The notes beneath the pieces are model-generated. The model ran no database searches and was not told where the DNA came from. It was given only the letters and a program-made list of their open reading frames with translations. A stretch of DNA of 16,237 nucleotides from Zopfochytrium polystomum. Lineage: Eukaryota > Chytridiomycota > Chytridiomycetes > Chytridiales > Chytridiaceae. A program made the position numbers and the translations under genes. The stretch is from NCBI GenBank assembly GCA_025765615.1, contig JAIVFJ010000659.1, positions 1 to 16,237 on the forward strand, in the 5' to 3' direction. The first letter of the stretch is position 1, and each line of letters opens with the position of its first letter. Shown here piece after piece: positions 1 to 8,022 of the stretch.

Positions 1-1
1 C

Positions 2-1273
2 GTGTTCCAGTTCGGCTGCGCTGCGAGTGCGTTCGCGTTCGCCTACCTCGCCGACATCATCGGTCGCAAGCGTTCCATCATGTTTGCCGGTCTCGCCTTT
101 GCCATCGGTGGTGCCATGCAATCCGGCTCCAGCCAGCTTGCCGTCCTGATCATTGGTCGTATCATTTCCGGTTTCGCCATCGGCGCCGCTTCCACCACCG
201 TCCCCATGTACCTCGCCGAGTGCGCTCCCGCCCAGAACCGTGGCTCTGTCACCGTCATCTACCAGCTCATGATCACCGCCGGTATCCTCATCGCCGGTTC
301 CATCAACGCTGGCATCATCGGCTCCGACCTCCAGAACAACTCGACCGGCTGGCGTCTTGCCCTCGGTCTCCAGATCGTCCCGGCCCTCCTGCTGCTCGGT
401 CTCATGTTCTCGGTTCCGTTCTCGCCCCGCTGGCTCGTGCGCAAGGGCCGCAACGACGAAGCTCTCGAGACCATCGCCAAGCTCCGCGCCCTCCCCAAGG
501 ACCACCCCGAAGTCAGGGACGAGTACGACCTCATCATCGAGGACTTCCGTCTGGAGCAGTCCGTCGGCGACGCCGGTTGGGGCGAGGTCTTCAAGGGCTC
601 GAACGGTCGCCGCGTGTTCATCGGTGTCATGAACCAGGCCATGCAACAGCTCACCGGTATCAACGTCATCACCTACTTCCAGCCCCAGCTGTACGCCATC
701 ATTGGCTTCAGCGCCACGCTCTCAACCCAGGTCCTCCCCGTCGTCTTCGACTTTGCCAACTTCATCTTCACCTTCATCGGCATGTTCACCATCGACCGCT
801 TCGGCCGCAAGTTCCTGCTCACCTGGGGTGGCGTCGTCATGGCGCTCGGTCTCGCCATGACCTACGGATTCGGTAAGGCCACCCAGAGCGGCGCCGGCTC
901 TGCTCTCGCGTACATCTCCTACGTCGGTATCATCGTCTTCGACTTGGGCTTCTCGTCCACCTGGGGTCCTGTCGTGTGGTCGTACCAGGCCGAGATCTTC
1001 CCCATGCGCATCCGTTCCAAGGGTGTCGCGTTGTCCACCATGTCGAACTGGCTCGTCGGCGCCATTATCACCTGGGCCGAGCCGTACCTGGCGCGCGACC
1101 TTGGCATCAACGTCTACATCATCTACTTCTGCTTCTGCGCCCTTGCTGTGCCCTGGTCGTTCTTCTTCGTCCCCGAGACCCGCGGCAAGACCCTCGAGGA
1201 GCTCGGCGAGGTGTTCGGCGACAAGGTTGCTCACCTCGACCACCAGGCCGCCGGCGACCTTTCGGCCAAGTGA
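2..1273 (+). CDS. MFS sugar (hexose) transporter, 5'-truncated
   Basis: Plasma-membrane sugar:H+ symporter or facilitator of the major facilitator superfamily, sugar-porter family. The open frame enters from the left window edge (first codon GTG, not a credible start), so 423 residues are visible. Family members run about 500-560, so TM1 and part of TM2 are missing. Visible motifs: GRKRS at residues 21-25 (loop 2-3); sugar-transport signature 2 around 57-80, with PMYLAE and the closing R; SPRWLVRKGR at 141-150 before the central cytosolic loop; QQLTGIN at 215-221 (sugar-binding TM7 motif); DRFGRK at 265-270 (loop 8-9 repeat of GRKRS); PETRGKTLEEL at 391-401. The frame ends with TGA at 1271-1273 and has no internal stop or intron. 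Codons are strongly C-ending, suggesting high expression. The family call is firm; the substrate (glucose, other hexose, quinate) cannot be read from the sequence. Confidence 0.95.
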   Translation: MFQFGCAASAFAFAYLADIIGRKRSIMFAGLAFAIGGAMQSGSSQLAVLIIGRIISGFAIGAASTTVPMYLAECAPAQNRGSVTVIYQLMITAGILIAGSINAGIIGSDLQNNSTGWRLALGLQIVPALLLLGLMFSVPFSPRWLVRKGRNDEALETIAKLRALPKDHPEVRDEYDLIIEDFRLEQSVGDAGWGEVFKGSNGRRVFIGVMNQAMQQLTGINVITYFQPQLYAIIGFSATLSTQVLPVVFDFANFIFTFIGMFTIDRFGRKFLLTWGGVVMALGLAMTYGFGKATQSGAGSALAYISYVGIIVFDLGFSSTWGPVVWSYQAEIFPMRIRSKGVALSTMSNWLVGAIITWAEPYLARDLGINVYIIYFCFCALAVPWSFFFVPETRGKTLEELGEVFGDKVAHLDHQAAGDLSAK

Positions 1274-1746
1274 AGCAAGTAATGCGACGCCAAGCGGCGA
1301 CAACAGCCTTTGTGCGTTTAACTCACTTCACCTTCATGTGTATAACAAAACGAACTTTCTTCTTCTTTTGCTCCCTTGCGCTAGTTCCTAGTGTGTAAAG
1401 ATGTGTTATCGTCCTCTTTTTGCCGCCAACCCATTGTTTAAACCACTGAAATGTCAAAGTTTGCGGAGGAACAGCTCTCAGAACCTCTTCGAATAGAAAC
1501 TCTTTTATCACAAATTCTGAGTTCCTCAAGCGAGTGGTGGGTGCGAGTATGACAGGCTTGGCCAGTATGGTATTCTTTCCTCAGTGTCGATTTATTCGCG
1601 ACAAGCGGGCACAGGAAGGAGCAAGGGGAGGGTACTCCGCAAGGGGTCTGGTTCGTTCGGGTCCGCCCTCGCTGCTGCACTTGGCATCTGGTCTGGGGGA
1701 TGACGGCTTTAAAGTCCGGAGTTTGAAACTGGGCGAGACACGCCAC

Positions 1747-1770
1747 TAATGAAAGACTTAATGAAAGACT
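1747..1770. repeat. Perfect 12-bp tandem duplication
   Basis: The unit taatgaaagact occurs twice head to tail at 1747-1758 and 1759-1770. It is a small local duplication in non-coding DNA; no function is implied. Confidence 0.85.
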
Positions 1771-2030
1771 TTGCGGGGGACGAAGGGACGGCTTCCAACT
1801 CCTCGCTGATCGTTTCCTTCAATGCTTCTCGGCCTGCTCTTGAGATTCCGGGTGGGGCTCCTCGCTCGCCCTCTGTCTCGCAAGTTGCTCTTCCCCTCGC
1901 CAACGCGCGCTTTTGCCTCCTTTCTTGGCAGCCTGCCAAAAAAGTCAAACGGGAAAATTGCAATCGTTCGGCCTTCAGTGTCTCCGTCGTTCGTTCGGAG
2001 CACGAAGGCACGGCGACCCAAAGCCACGCC

Positions 2031-2056
2031 ACTGGGAACCGCCATTGGGAACCGCC
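2031..2056. repeat. Imperfect 13-bp tandem duplication
   Basis: The units actgggaaccgcc (2031-2043) and attgggaaccgcc (2044-2056) differ at one position. They lie about 100 bp before the CT-rich tract, in non-coding DNA. Confidence 0.75.
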
Positions 2057-2149
2057 ACACACCAAGCCCCAACATTAATACAACACGAAAGAAAATATTT
2101 CTCGGTGATTCCGACCTGCACTCTCCGACTCCACGTGGGGCGCTCGCTC

Positions 2150-2452
2150 ACTCTCGGTCCCTCTCACTCTCTCTCTTCTCCTCTCTCTCTCTCTCTCTCG
2201 CTCCCTCTCTCTCTCTCTCTCCTCTCCTCTCTCTCTCTCTCTCTCTCCATCTCTCTCTCTCTCCTCTCTCCTCCTCTCCATCTCTCCTCCCTCCTCACTC
2301 TCCTCTCACTCTCTTCCTCCCTCTCTCTCTCCTCTCGTTCTCGTCTCCCCTCTCTCTCTCTCTCCTCTCTCTCCTCCTCTCTCTCTCTCTCCTTCTCTCT
2401 CCTCTCCTCTCTCTCTCCTCCTCTCTCTCTCTCTCTCTCTCTCCTCTCCTTC
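2150..2452 (+). repeat. CT-rich (polypyrimidine) microsatellite tract, about 300 bp
   Basis: The plus strand is almost entirely C and T for about 300 bp, mostly (CT)n blocks broken by CTCC, TTCTC and occasional A or G. Such polypurine-polypyrimidine DNA can form triplex (H-DNA) structures and is prone to slippage. The long Ser/Leu-rich open frames on the plus strand and Arg/Glu-rich frames on the minus strand here are by-products of the repeat and are not genes. Confidence 0.95.
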
Positions 2453-2885
2453 TCCGAATTATTCGACGCTGGCAAGCACATCAGAAAGAAACTGCCCCAC
2501 ATTCGCCCTTATGCAAAAGTCTGATTCACTCGCGAAAAGCATGCTACACCCTAGACGGCAATTCATTGGATGATGCGGGAGCGCCCCCATTTCAAATCGG
2601 CATAGATCAACGAATTTGATTGGTTGGCCCGGTTGATTTTCTGAGCTCGGTCTAAATTCCGCTCGGCAGTCGGAGTGACTCGCCGAAAGAAAAAAAGAAG
2701 AAAAAAAAGAATAAAAAAAAAAAAAGTCTCACGCCACAATAAAAAGCAAGGCCCTCAAACTTTCAACCAAAAAACCACGTTCGCAGTGTCAACTTTCTTC
2801 CTTCCTCTCCCCAAAAGACCTCGTTGCGTCTTAACCCACCCACCCACCCGCACTCCAAAAGGAGGAAACAAAAAAAGTAGCACAA
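2453..2885 (+). promoter_or_regulatory. Probable upstream region of the small gene at 2886
   Basis: About 430 bp of non-coding DNA before the ATG at 2886. It holds an inverted CCAAT-like element (gattggttgg, about 2617-2626) and an A-rich purine run at about 2685-2726. The last 10 bases before the ATG (tagcacaaATG context) give a favourable A at -3. The promoter role is inferred only from position. Confidence 0.35.
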
Positions 2886-3246
2886 ATGCCCTCCAACCCC
2901 ACCCACCCATTCTCCACCACCACTACCACCACCACCACCACCACCCGCGCCTCGCCGACCCTCGCCCACCGCCTCTTCGCCGCGCTCGCCTACAGCGCGT
3001 CCGACCGCCACATCCCCTTCTCCCCCGCCCAACGCTTCGCCGAGCCGCCCCTCTCTGTTGACGTCGCGGCCATGTCGGAAGACGCCCGCGCCGTCCGCGC
3101 CGCGCGCCGTCGCGCGGCCAGCGACAAGTTCTGGGCGCGGATGGCGCACGGCGCGGCGTTCCGCAACGTGTCGTTCAAGGACACGGACGAGCACCGGTGC
3201 GGCGGACGCGAGCCCCCCGTACGAGTCGGTCGTCGGGCGGCGATGA
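2886..3246 (+). CDS. Small hypothetical protein with poly-Thr N-terminus (probably one frameshift)
   Basis: I do not recognise this protein. Translation from ATG 2886 gives MPSNPTHPFS, then a run of about ten Thr, then an Ala/Arg-rich region with phrases such as LAHRLFAALAYS and SDKFWARMAHGAAF. From about 2940 to 3200 nearly every third codon position is G or C, as in the other genes here, which argues for real coding. Read literally the frame runs to a TAG at 3318-3320. After about 3201, however, the codon bias moves to the neighbouring frame (ASPPYESVVG), which stops with TGA at 3244-3246. I infer one missing base near 3201-3206, giving a protein of about 120 residues ending ESVVGRR. It could instead be the first exon of a longer gene. 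Confidence 0.45.
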
Positions 3247-3950
3247 GGTTGTCGGGTGGTTATGAGGTGCCTTTCAACTCGTGCTGCGGCAACGTATTCG
3301 GCCAACCCGCTTCTTTCTAGGGTTCCGATGCATCCGGAATTCATCTTCTCATAGCTTTCTCTTCTTCCACCTTAAGCTGTCTCCCACCACTTCTTGCTCC
3401 CGAGCCACGCAGCCCCCCACCACCTCTCGTTGGGGGGAGGCTATGACTTTCCTTTTTCCACCTGACGCGCATCAACTCTCCTTGATCGCTTCACTCGTAC
3501 GGCAGCCCCTCCCTCTTCTTGTCAGAGTATACTCCTTTTAATTGTTCTTCAGCTGTTTGTCGCCATCTTTTTGTACTCTCAGCAAAACCTCGCCGTTGCT
3601 TGCTGAAAGTATCATCGCACTGCCCCCCTCTTCCCTTACCCAGTTTTCGAGAACCCCTTAATATTTACGAACGGCCATGGAGTGATTTTATGCTTATTGA
3701 GAATAAAGAACGTTGGTTGAGGCCTGACCGCAAACCTTTTCCATTTTTTTGGCCTTCAATGCACACGAAGGAGATATCCCAGTTTAGGGTTCGCCGTCAC
3801 ACGATAAAAAAACCAATTAAAGTGATTAGAAAAGGGATAGAGCACTTGTTGTGTCAGTTAGCTCAGCCCGAATAAAGTCGGAAAGGAGGTCGAATTTGCG
3901 TCAGCCATTTCGTCGTAACATCAATTACAATGTGATCGGACCAGGTCGAG
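3247..3950. other. Intergenic region between convergent genes
   Basis: About 700 bp with no convincing coding sequence. The 3520-3900 part is relatively AT-rich and carries two AATAAA motifs, at about 3704 (gagaataaagaac) and 3873 (cgaataaagtc), either of which could serve as a polyadenylation signal for plus-strand transcripts. A 118-codon open frame at 3519-3875 starts without ATG, lacks the G/C-ending codon bias and shows no motif. Confidence 0.55.
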
Positions 3951-4305
3951 TTAGGCGCGGAAGCCGTCGGCTTCGGTGCTGGCGTTGTCGGATGGAGATG
4001 TGGTGGTGGTGGTGGTCGACGGATCGAACAATGCTGACACGATGCGGTCAAAGTCTGCAAAAGGGCGAGTCGCGGGGGAAAGACGGCCATGGGTGTCCGT
4101 TGTTGTCGTTCCTTCTCCCAGAAAACCCACCCCGTGGGAGGATCTCCAACACAGCGCTGCGAACGTCGTACAATAGAATGTCCTTTGGCGTCAGGTTCCC
4201 ACGTTTCATCGAGGCAAGGGCCGCGTTGCACATGAGCGCAAAGTCGCCCACCTTGACTCCAATTGCAGACGATGACACAAACTAACTGGGCCGTGCAAGT
4301 TTTGC
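3951..4305 (-). CDS. Two-exon small gene, unknown function (5' end uncertain)
   Basis: I do not recognise the family. Exon 2 (4054..3951) encodes DFDRIVSALFDPS, a run of six Thr and an acidic tail ending EADGFRA, then TAA. The intron at 4130..4055 is 76 nt (GTGGGT donor, pyrimidine-rich TTTTGCAG acceptor). Exon 1 down to 4131 encodes VKVGDFALMCNAALASM, KRGNLTPKDILLYDV and RSAVLEILPR. The splice joins in phase (CGG G|AC) to give LPR-DFDRIV, which is strong support. The 5' side is open. In the exon-1 frame a TAG lies just upstream and there is no ATG. A neighbouring frame offers ATG at 4307-4305 (MQNLHGPVSL), reachable with one extra base near 4260; alternatively an acceptor follows the TTAG. 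The end given here reflects that ATG region. The product would be about 95-100 residues if complete. Confidence 0.6.
4055..4130 (-). other. Spliceosomal intron (76 nt) in the small minus-strand gene
   Basis: Donor GTGGGT at 4130 and acceptor TTTTGCAG ending at 4055 on the minus strand, with a pyrimidine-rich stretch and a CGAC branch-like motif before the acceptor. Removing it joins two coding stretches in phase 1 without a stop. Confidence 0.75.
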
Positions 4306-6048
4306 ATGACTTCCGACGAGGCCCCGCCGCCGACGTGGGTCATCCTCGCAGTCCTCCCGTATCTCTTCGCCCCAGATCGCTTCCGCCTCGCGACGCTCCT
4401 GCGGATCGAGCGTCAGCAAGCGCTCGCCCTCTACTCCCACCCCTCCGCGTCGTTGCAAAACGCCTCTCGCCGCGGCCTCGTTGAACTTCTCGACTTTCGC
4501 CTGCGGACGGCGACGGTGCCCGTCGGATCCGTTCAACCGCTGGATGCGCTGTTCTGGACCCTACACGTTGTCGATGTGGTGCCCTCCCCGGCCGCCGCCG
4601 CACACGATGCGCCGACGCCGCCGCTGCGCATCGAGTGGTGGATCCCCTCTGGCGCACTCCCCGAACGCTTTGAAACATCCAACTACGACGGCTTCGTGAT
4701 CGAGGCGATCCGTCTCGCTGCCGAGCACGGCCACATCAACGTCCTCAATTGGTGGATGGATCGGTGGCCCCGCCGCGAGGATCTTCCCAATTTGGCGGAC
4801 GACGACGAGATTGTGACGAGCATCCTGCAGCCAGCCGTCACCGGCGGCCGCCTCGGCGTCCTCGATTGGTGCCGGCGTCGCTGCCCGTGGAGCCTCTCCC
4901 GCGTCGAGCAGGAAGCTATGGAAACGGCAGCGAACGCAAATCAGGTTCAGGCGTTGGAGTGGTTGGAGAAGGAGGCCGGGCTGCCTGCACACCGATTCCT
5001 CGCACTGAACTACGGCGACGACGCCCTCCAGCTGGAGCAGCTCCGCAAGAGGCGCGAGGCTGCTAGTGCTTCCGCCGAAAGCGCAGACGACTTGGATACC
5101 GCTGCTCCGTTTGACTTCGCCTCTGCAGCAGCAGCGCACGCCACAGCCCATGGTCAGATTGCTGTGCTCGACTGGATCCGGGCGGAGGGCTTTAGTTTCG
5201 ATGCATTGGCCTCGAGGGCAACTGGATACGGACAATGCACAGTGCTACAATGGTGGAAAAGGCGGTTCCCAGACGACCGGCACACTCCCAGCACTTTCAG
5301 CATTCGTCACGCCGCAATCAAGGGTTATGTGGATGTATTGCAGTTTTGGGCAGACTTTTCCGATCCTTCCAAATGGAATCAGTGGCTTTTATTCTATGCT
5401 GCAAGAGGAGGACAAATTAGCGTTTTCCAGTGGTGGAGAGAGCGCTTCCCCTTGCCAGACCCGGAGCACCCTAGAATTCTAGTAGGCGAGGCGAGCCATC
5501 GGGGACACGTGGAGCTTTTGGAGTGGCTCAACTGCAGCGGATTCGTCCAAACCCTCGAAAGTCCTCTCACCCATGTCTGCACCGTAAAGAAGGTCTACGC
5601 TTATTGGCGACTCAACAATCTCACTCTGACCTACGACGGCGGGGACGACGCAACGGCATTCATCCTGAGAAACGCGGCCAACCGCGAAATGATGGAGTGG
5701 CTTGCTGAGATGCACCATCGCTCGGGTGTCGACCGGTGCGGGGTCCCCGCAGACCTAGAGTGGCCTACGCTCGATTTAATCTCGGTCGCGACCACCCCGT
5801 TGTACAGTCGTGGGCTAAAAGATCTTCTTGACAGTGTGGAGTGGTGGAGAGCACGCGGCGCAGTACGCGGTGACAGTCCGCAAAGCGACGAGAAGAAGCG
5901 GTCGGTGGCGAGGAATGTGCGGTTCCTGGAATGGCTGCTCGTGAGAGGACTTGGTGTGCCTTTTGATCTTGAGAGTGCAGCAGGTGATTCTCTGGTAACA
6001 AAGCGGTGGTGGGCCGACGTGAAGCATCGGGCGCGGACCGATGGTTAA
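4306..6048 (+). CDS. Ankyrin-like repeat protein with WW-type repeats (580 aa, single exon)
   Basis: Intact frame from ATG 4306 to TAA 6046-6048. The N-terminus (residues 11-30, WVILAVLPYLFAPDRFRLAT) resembles the opening of an F-box-like helix and supports this start. The rest is a solenoid of about ten degenerate ankyrin-like repeats of pattern A..GH..VL.WW: HGHINVLNWW (141-150), GGRLGVLDWC (180-189), NQVQALEWL (212-220), HGQIAVLDWI (282-291), YGQCTVLQWW (308-317), KGYVDVLQFW (339-348), GGQISVFQWW (368-377), RGHVELLEWL (399-408), NREMMEWL (459-466) and NVRFLEWL (537-544). A linker rich in Ala, Ser and Asp lies at 251-268. Repeats of this type mediate protein-protein contacts; in zoosporic fungi and amoebae they form large families of unknown function, sometimes with an F-box linking to SCF ubiquitin ligases. 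No enzymatic motif is seen. It converges on the WD40 gene. Confidence 0.9.
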   Translation: MTSDEAPPPTWVILAVLPYLFAPDRFRLATLLRIERQQALALYSHPSASLQNASRRGLVELLDFRLRTATVPVGSVQPLDALFWTLHVVDVVPSPAAAAHDAPTPPLRIEWWIPSGALPERFETSNYDGFVIEAIRLAAEHGHINVLNWWMDRWPRREDLPNLADDDEIVTSILQPAVTGGRLGVLDWCRRRCPWSLSRVEQEAMETAANANQVQALEWLEKEAGLPAHRFLALNYGDDALQLEQLRKRREAASASAESADDLDTAAPFDFASAAAAHATAHGQIAVLDWIRAEGFSFDALASRATGYGQCTVLQWWKRRFPDDRHTPSTFSIRHAAIKGYVDVLQFWADFSDPSKWNQWLLFYAARGGQISVFQWWRERFPLPDPEHPRILVGEASHRGHVELLEWLNCSGFVQTLESPLTHVCTVKKVYAYWRLNNLTLTYDGGDDATAFILRNAANREMMEWLAEMHHRSGVDRCGVPADLEWPTLDLISVATTPLYSRGLKDLLDSVEWWRARGAVRGDSPQSDEKKRSVARNVRFLEWLLVRGLGVPFDLESAAGDSLVTKRWWADVKHRARTDG

Positions 6049-6325
6049 AAGCAATAAGTAATCGCGTCGGTAAGAATGGGACGGGAGCGCAGGGACAATG
6101 AGAACAAATGAGAAAGCAAAATGGTGCTTGACGCGCTGTTGGCGAATCGCAACTCTGGAGCCTGCAATAATTCTGTACCATGCCCTGATTCAAACAATCT
6201 CGTATTTCGAGTCAGATCACTCGGGTTTCACCGCACACAAGGACGGTCAGTTAATTTATCTGCTAATAGGGAGAAGAAGTGGGAGAAGAATGGAAAGTTC
6301 GCCCCAGACACACTCTTCTGAAGAA
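6049..6325. other. Short intergenic region between convergent genes
   Basis: About 280 bp between the ankyrin-like stop and the stop of the minus-strand WD40 gene. An AATAAG element (about 6052-6057) just after the ankyrin stop is a plausible polyadenylation signal. No coding signal was found on either strand. Confidence 0.6.
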
Positions 6326-7256
6326 TCAAAACTCTGTCGCAAAGGGTATGCCCTCTCCAAAGTCCAGCATGACTACGTCCGGATCCTGTGATGTTGCACA
6401 GTCAAGGTAAAAGGACTTGTTTGCAAGTAAGAACCGCTGATTGAGTAACCATTTTTCGATGGCCTACCGTGAAGATTTTATAGAATATAGCTGAAGCGGG
6501 TACATGCAGAATTCCACTCCCCCAATCAGTCACAGGAAATAAGCGGCGATTCTGCTCGGAACCAACATCAAGGATGTCCGTTCCATAAGAAATTTGAATC
6601 ACCAGCTTATGTCCATCAATCTCAAGGTCGGCTGGCATTTCTGTCGCGAGAGAGGCAAGAAGCGCTCCTGCATGAACGTCCCACACGCGAATTTCTTTGC
6701 GGCCGAGCCTGAAGCTGAGCCGCCGGGAGACTCCTCTCGCACTATCGTGCGCTCCGCCTCTCCTGTCATCGGATTCCAAACCGTGACAGAACCGCCCGCA
6801 TTCAGCGACAAGACGTTATCCGCGCTCGCAGCCCAGTCCACGAACCTCCCAACGCCGTCCCAGGTCTTCACCAGGCCCCAAACTTTTGCGACAGACTCGG
6901 AATCCACGGAAAGGACGAGCGCCCCGCTTCCGCCGCCGCCGACCAAGCAGACCTTCCCCCCGGATACAGATGGCCGCACAGGGACCCGCACGCACTCACC
7001 CCCGTCGCGACGTCCCACACCCGAACGGTCTTGTCCACCGACCCCGTGAGCGCGACCGCGCCTTCCGCGTCAACTGCCGCGCAAGTTCAGCCACGCGGCG
7101 TGTCCCGCGAGCGCGCGCAGCCTGGAAAAGTCCGCCCGCCGCAGGACGACGGCTTTGTAGCTGTCGCCGTCGCCGTCGCGAGCAATGACGATTTTCGGGT
7201 GCACCGCGAGGAATCTCGGGTCCGCGAGACGCAGCGTTTTGAAGACGGGGTCCTCG
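6326..7256 (-). CDS. WD40-repeat protein, 5' part unresolved, three frameshifts
   Basis: A beta-propeller scaffold protein. The most 5' exon seen starts at 7256 after a strong acceptor (TTTTTCTTCGCAG) and reads EDPVFKTLRLADPRFLAV, then LRALAGHAAWLNL, a GH-containing repeat opening. Later repeats end in ALTGSVDKTVRVWDVATG, SESVAKVW, AGGSVTVWNPMTG and KEIRVWDVHAGAL. The frame changes near 7077-7083 (one base too many or two missing), at the five-C run 6999-7003 (one missing) and near 6700-6706 (one missing); with these the propeller reads continuously. The last intron is 6467..6386 (82 nt, GTAGGC donor, ATCACAG acceptor) and joins in phase 0 to a 60-nt final exon (6385..6326) encoding DPDVVMLDFGEGIPFATEF and TGA. 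The N-terminal exon was not found in 7300-7600. Partner and role are unknown; a pseudogene is possible. Confidence 0.7.
6386..6467 (-). other. Spliceosomal intron (82 nt), last intron of WD40 gene
   Basis: Minus-strand donor GTAGGC at 6467 and acceptor ATCACAG ending at 6386, with a CTTGACTG branch-like element shortly before. Splicing is phase 0 and leads into a 20-codon terminal exon. Confidence 0.75.
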
Positions 7257-7468
7257 CTGCGAAGAAAAACAAAACACGGAAGACAGGAAAATTTCAAGAC
7301 GCTCGCCGCCTCCTTCTCCTTTACTCCTCCTCATGCACACACTGTTGGCTTTTTTGCTAAAATGGGGTTTTGCCTGCAGCCGAAGGACCAAAGAGAGGAA
7401 ACACCCCAAACATTTAAATACGACACCTCTTTCGGTGTCTTCTTTTTTCTTTACAAATATTTGATGAA

Positions 7469-7471
<3 letters not shown>

Positions 7472-7505
<34 letters not shown>
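7472..7505 (+). repeat. Poly(T) run, 34 nt
   Basis: Uninterrupted T from 7472 to 7505. With the A23 run at 7583-7605 it brackets a 77-bp segment and could pair with it. The exact length is unreliable in sequencing. Confidence 0.95.
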
Positions 7506-7507
<2 letters not shown>

Positions 7508-7582
7508 GGAGAGTAAGGTTGAGTGCGCCATCGTGGATGATCATGATGGCTTGCGTTCCTTCGTGGCAATTACCAAACAAAC

Positions 7583-7605
7583 AAAAAAAAAAAAAAAAAA
7601 AAAAA
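7583..7605 (+). repeat. Poly(A) run, 23 nt
   Basis: Uninterrupted A from 7583 to 7605, preceded by the A-rich stretch ccaaacaaac. Confidence 0.95.
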
Positions 7606-7822
7606 GGCCAACAACAAAAGGCACGAAAAAAGGACTGATTGAAAGAGGCGATCAAGCAGGGCAAGTAGGTGGGGGAGGTTGACAGAATGAGACGGGGAAA
7701 GGGGTGTCCAAGCGATGAGTGGGTGTTTTGGGGGCGGAACAGGATGATGATGCATGGGTTTGGTAGGTTTGCGTTGGGGGGGTGGGGCTTGTGGGTGGGA
7801 CCCGCCCACACAATAAATCACG

Positions 7823-7860
7823 GAAGGGAGGTAGGGAGGGAGGGAGGGAGGGAGGGAGGG
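7823..7860 (+). repeat. (GGGA)n tract, potential G-quadruplex
   Basis: Tandem GGGA/GGGAG units with at least seven GGG runs separated by one base. Such an array fits the standard intramolecular G-quadruplex pattern on the plus strand. Confidence 0.9.
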
Positions 7861-7996
7861 CAGGAGTGGTGTTGGGAATAAAAAAAGAGAAGAAGAAAGA
7901 CGGACAATAGGCTGTGTTGTGTGGGTAGATGCAAATGAGAGAAGAGCGAATGGAGAAAGAAAAAACCCAACGATTTCAACGACACGAAAAGAAAGG

Positions 7997-8022
7997 AAAA
8001 AAAAAAAAAAAAAAAAAAAAAA
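7997..8022 (+). repeat. Poly(A) run, 26 nt
   Basis: Uninterrupted A from 7997 to 8022 within a wider A-rich region, about 220 bp downstream (3' side) of the glycosyltransferase stop codon on the minus strand. Confidence 0.95.

Larger units (their letters stand above)
1274..2150. other. Intergenic region, no supported gene
   Basis: About 0.9 kb after the transporter stop with only short overlapping frames on both strands and no recognisable protein motif. It contains two small tandem duplications: a perfect 12-bp repeat at 1747-1770 (unit taatgaaagact) and an imperfect 13-bp repeat at 2031-2056 (unit actgggaaccgcc, then attgggaaccgcc). No clear AATAAA signal was seen just after the transporter. 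The 3' UTR of the transporter probably lies in the first few hundred bases. Confidence 0.6.

Noticed and set aside
1822..2619. 265-codon and 203-codon plus-strand open frames rich in Ser and Leu, and the minus-strand Arg/Glu-rich counterparts
   Set aside because: They are translations of the CT repeat; repeats of even period avoid stop codons in several frames.
3519..3875. 118-codon plus-strand open frame
   Set aside because: No ATG start, AT-rich codons unlike neighbouring genes, and no domain or motif.
6960..7005. GTGAGT after the WDVATG repeat as a 5' splice site
   Set aside because: Adding one base to the five-C run gives an uninterrupted WD repeat (GGECVRVPV...), and no phase-compatible acceptor lies at intron distance.
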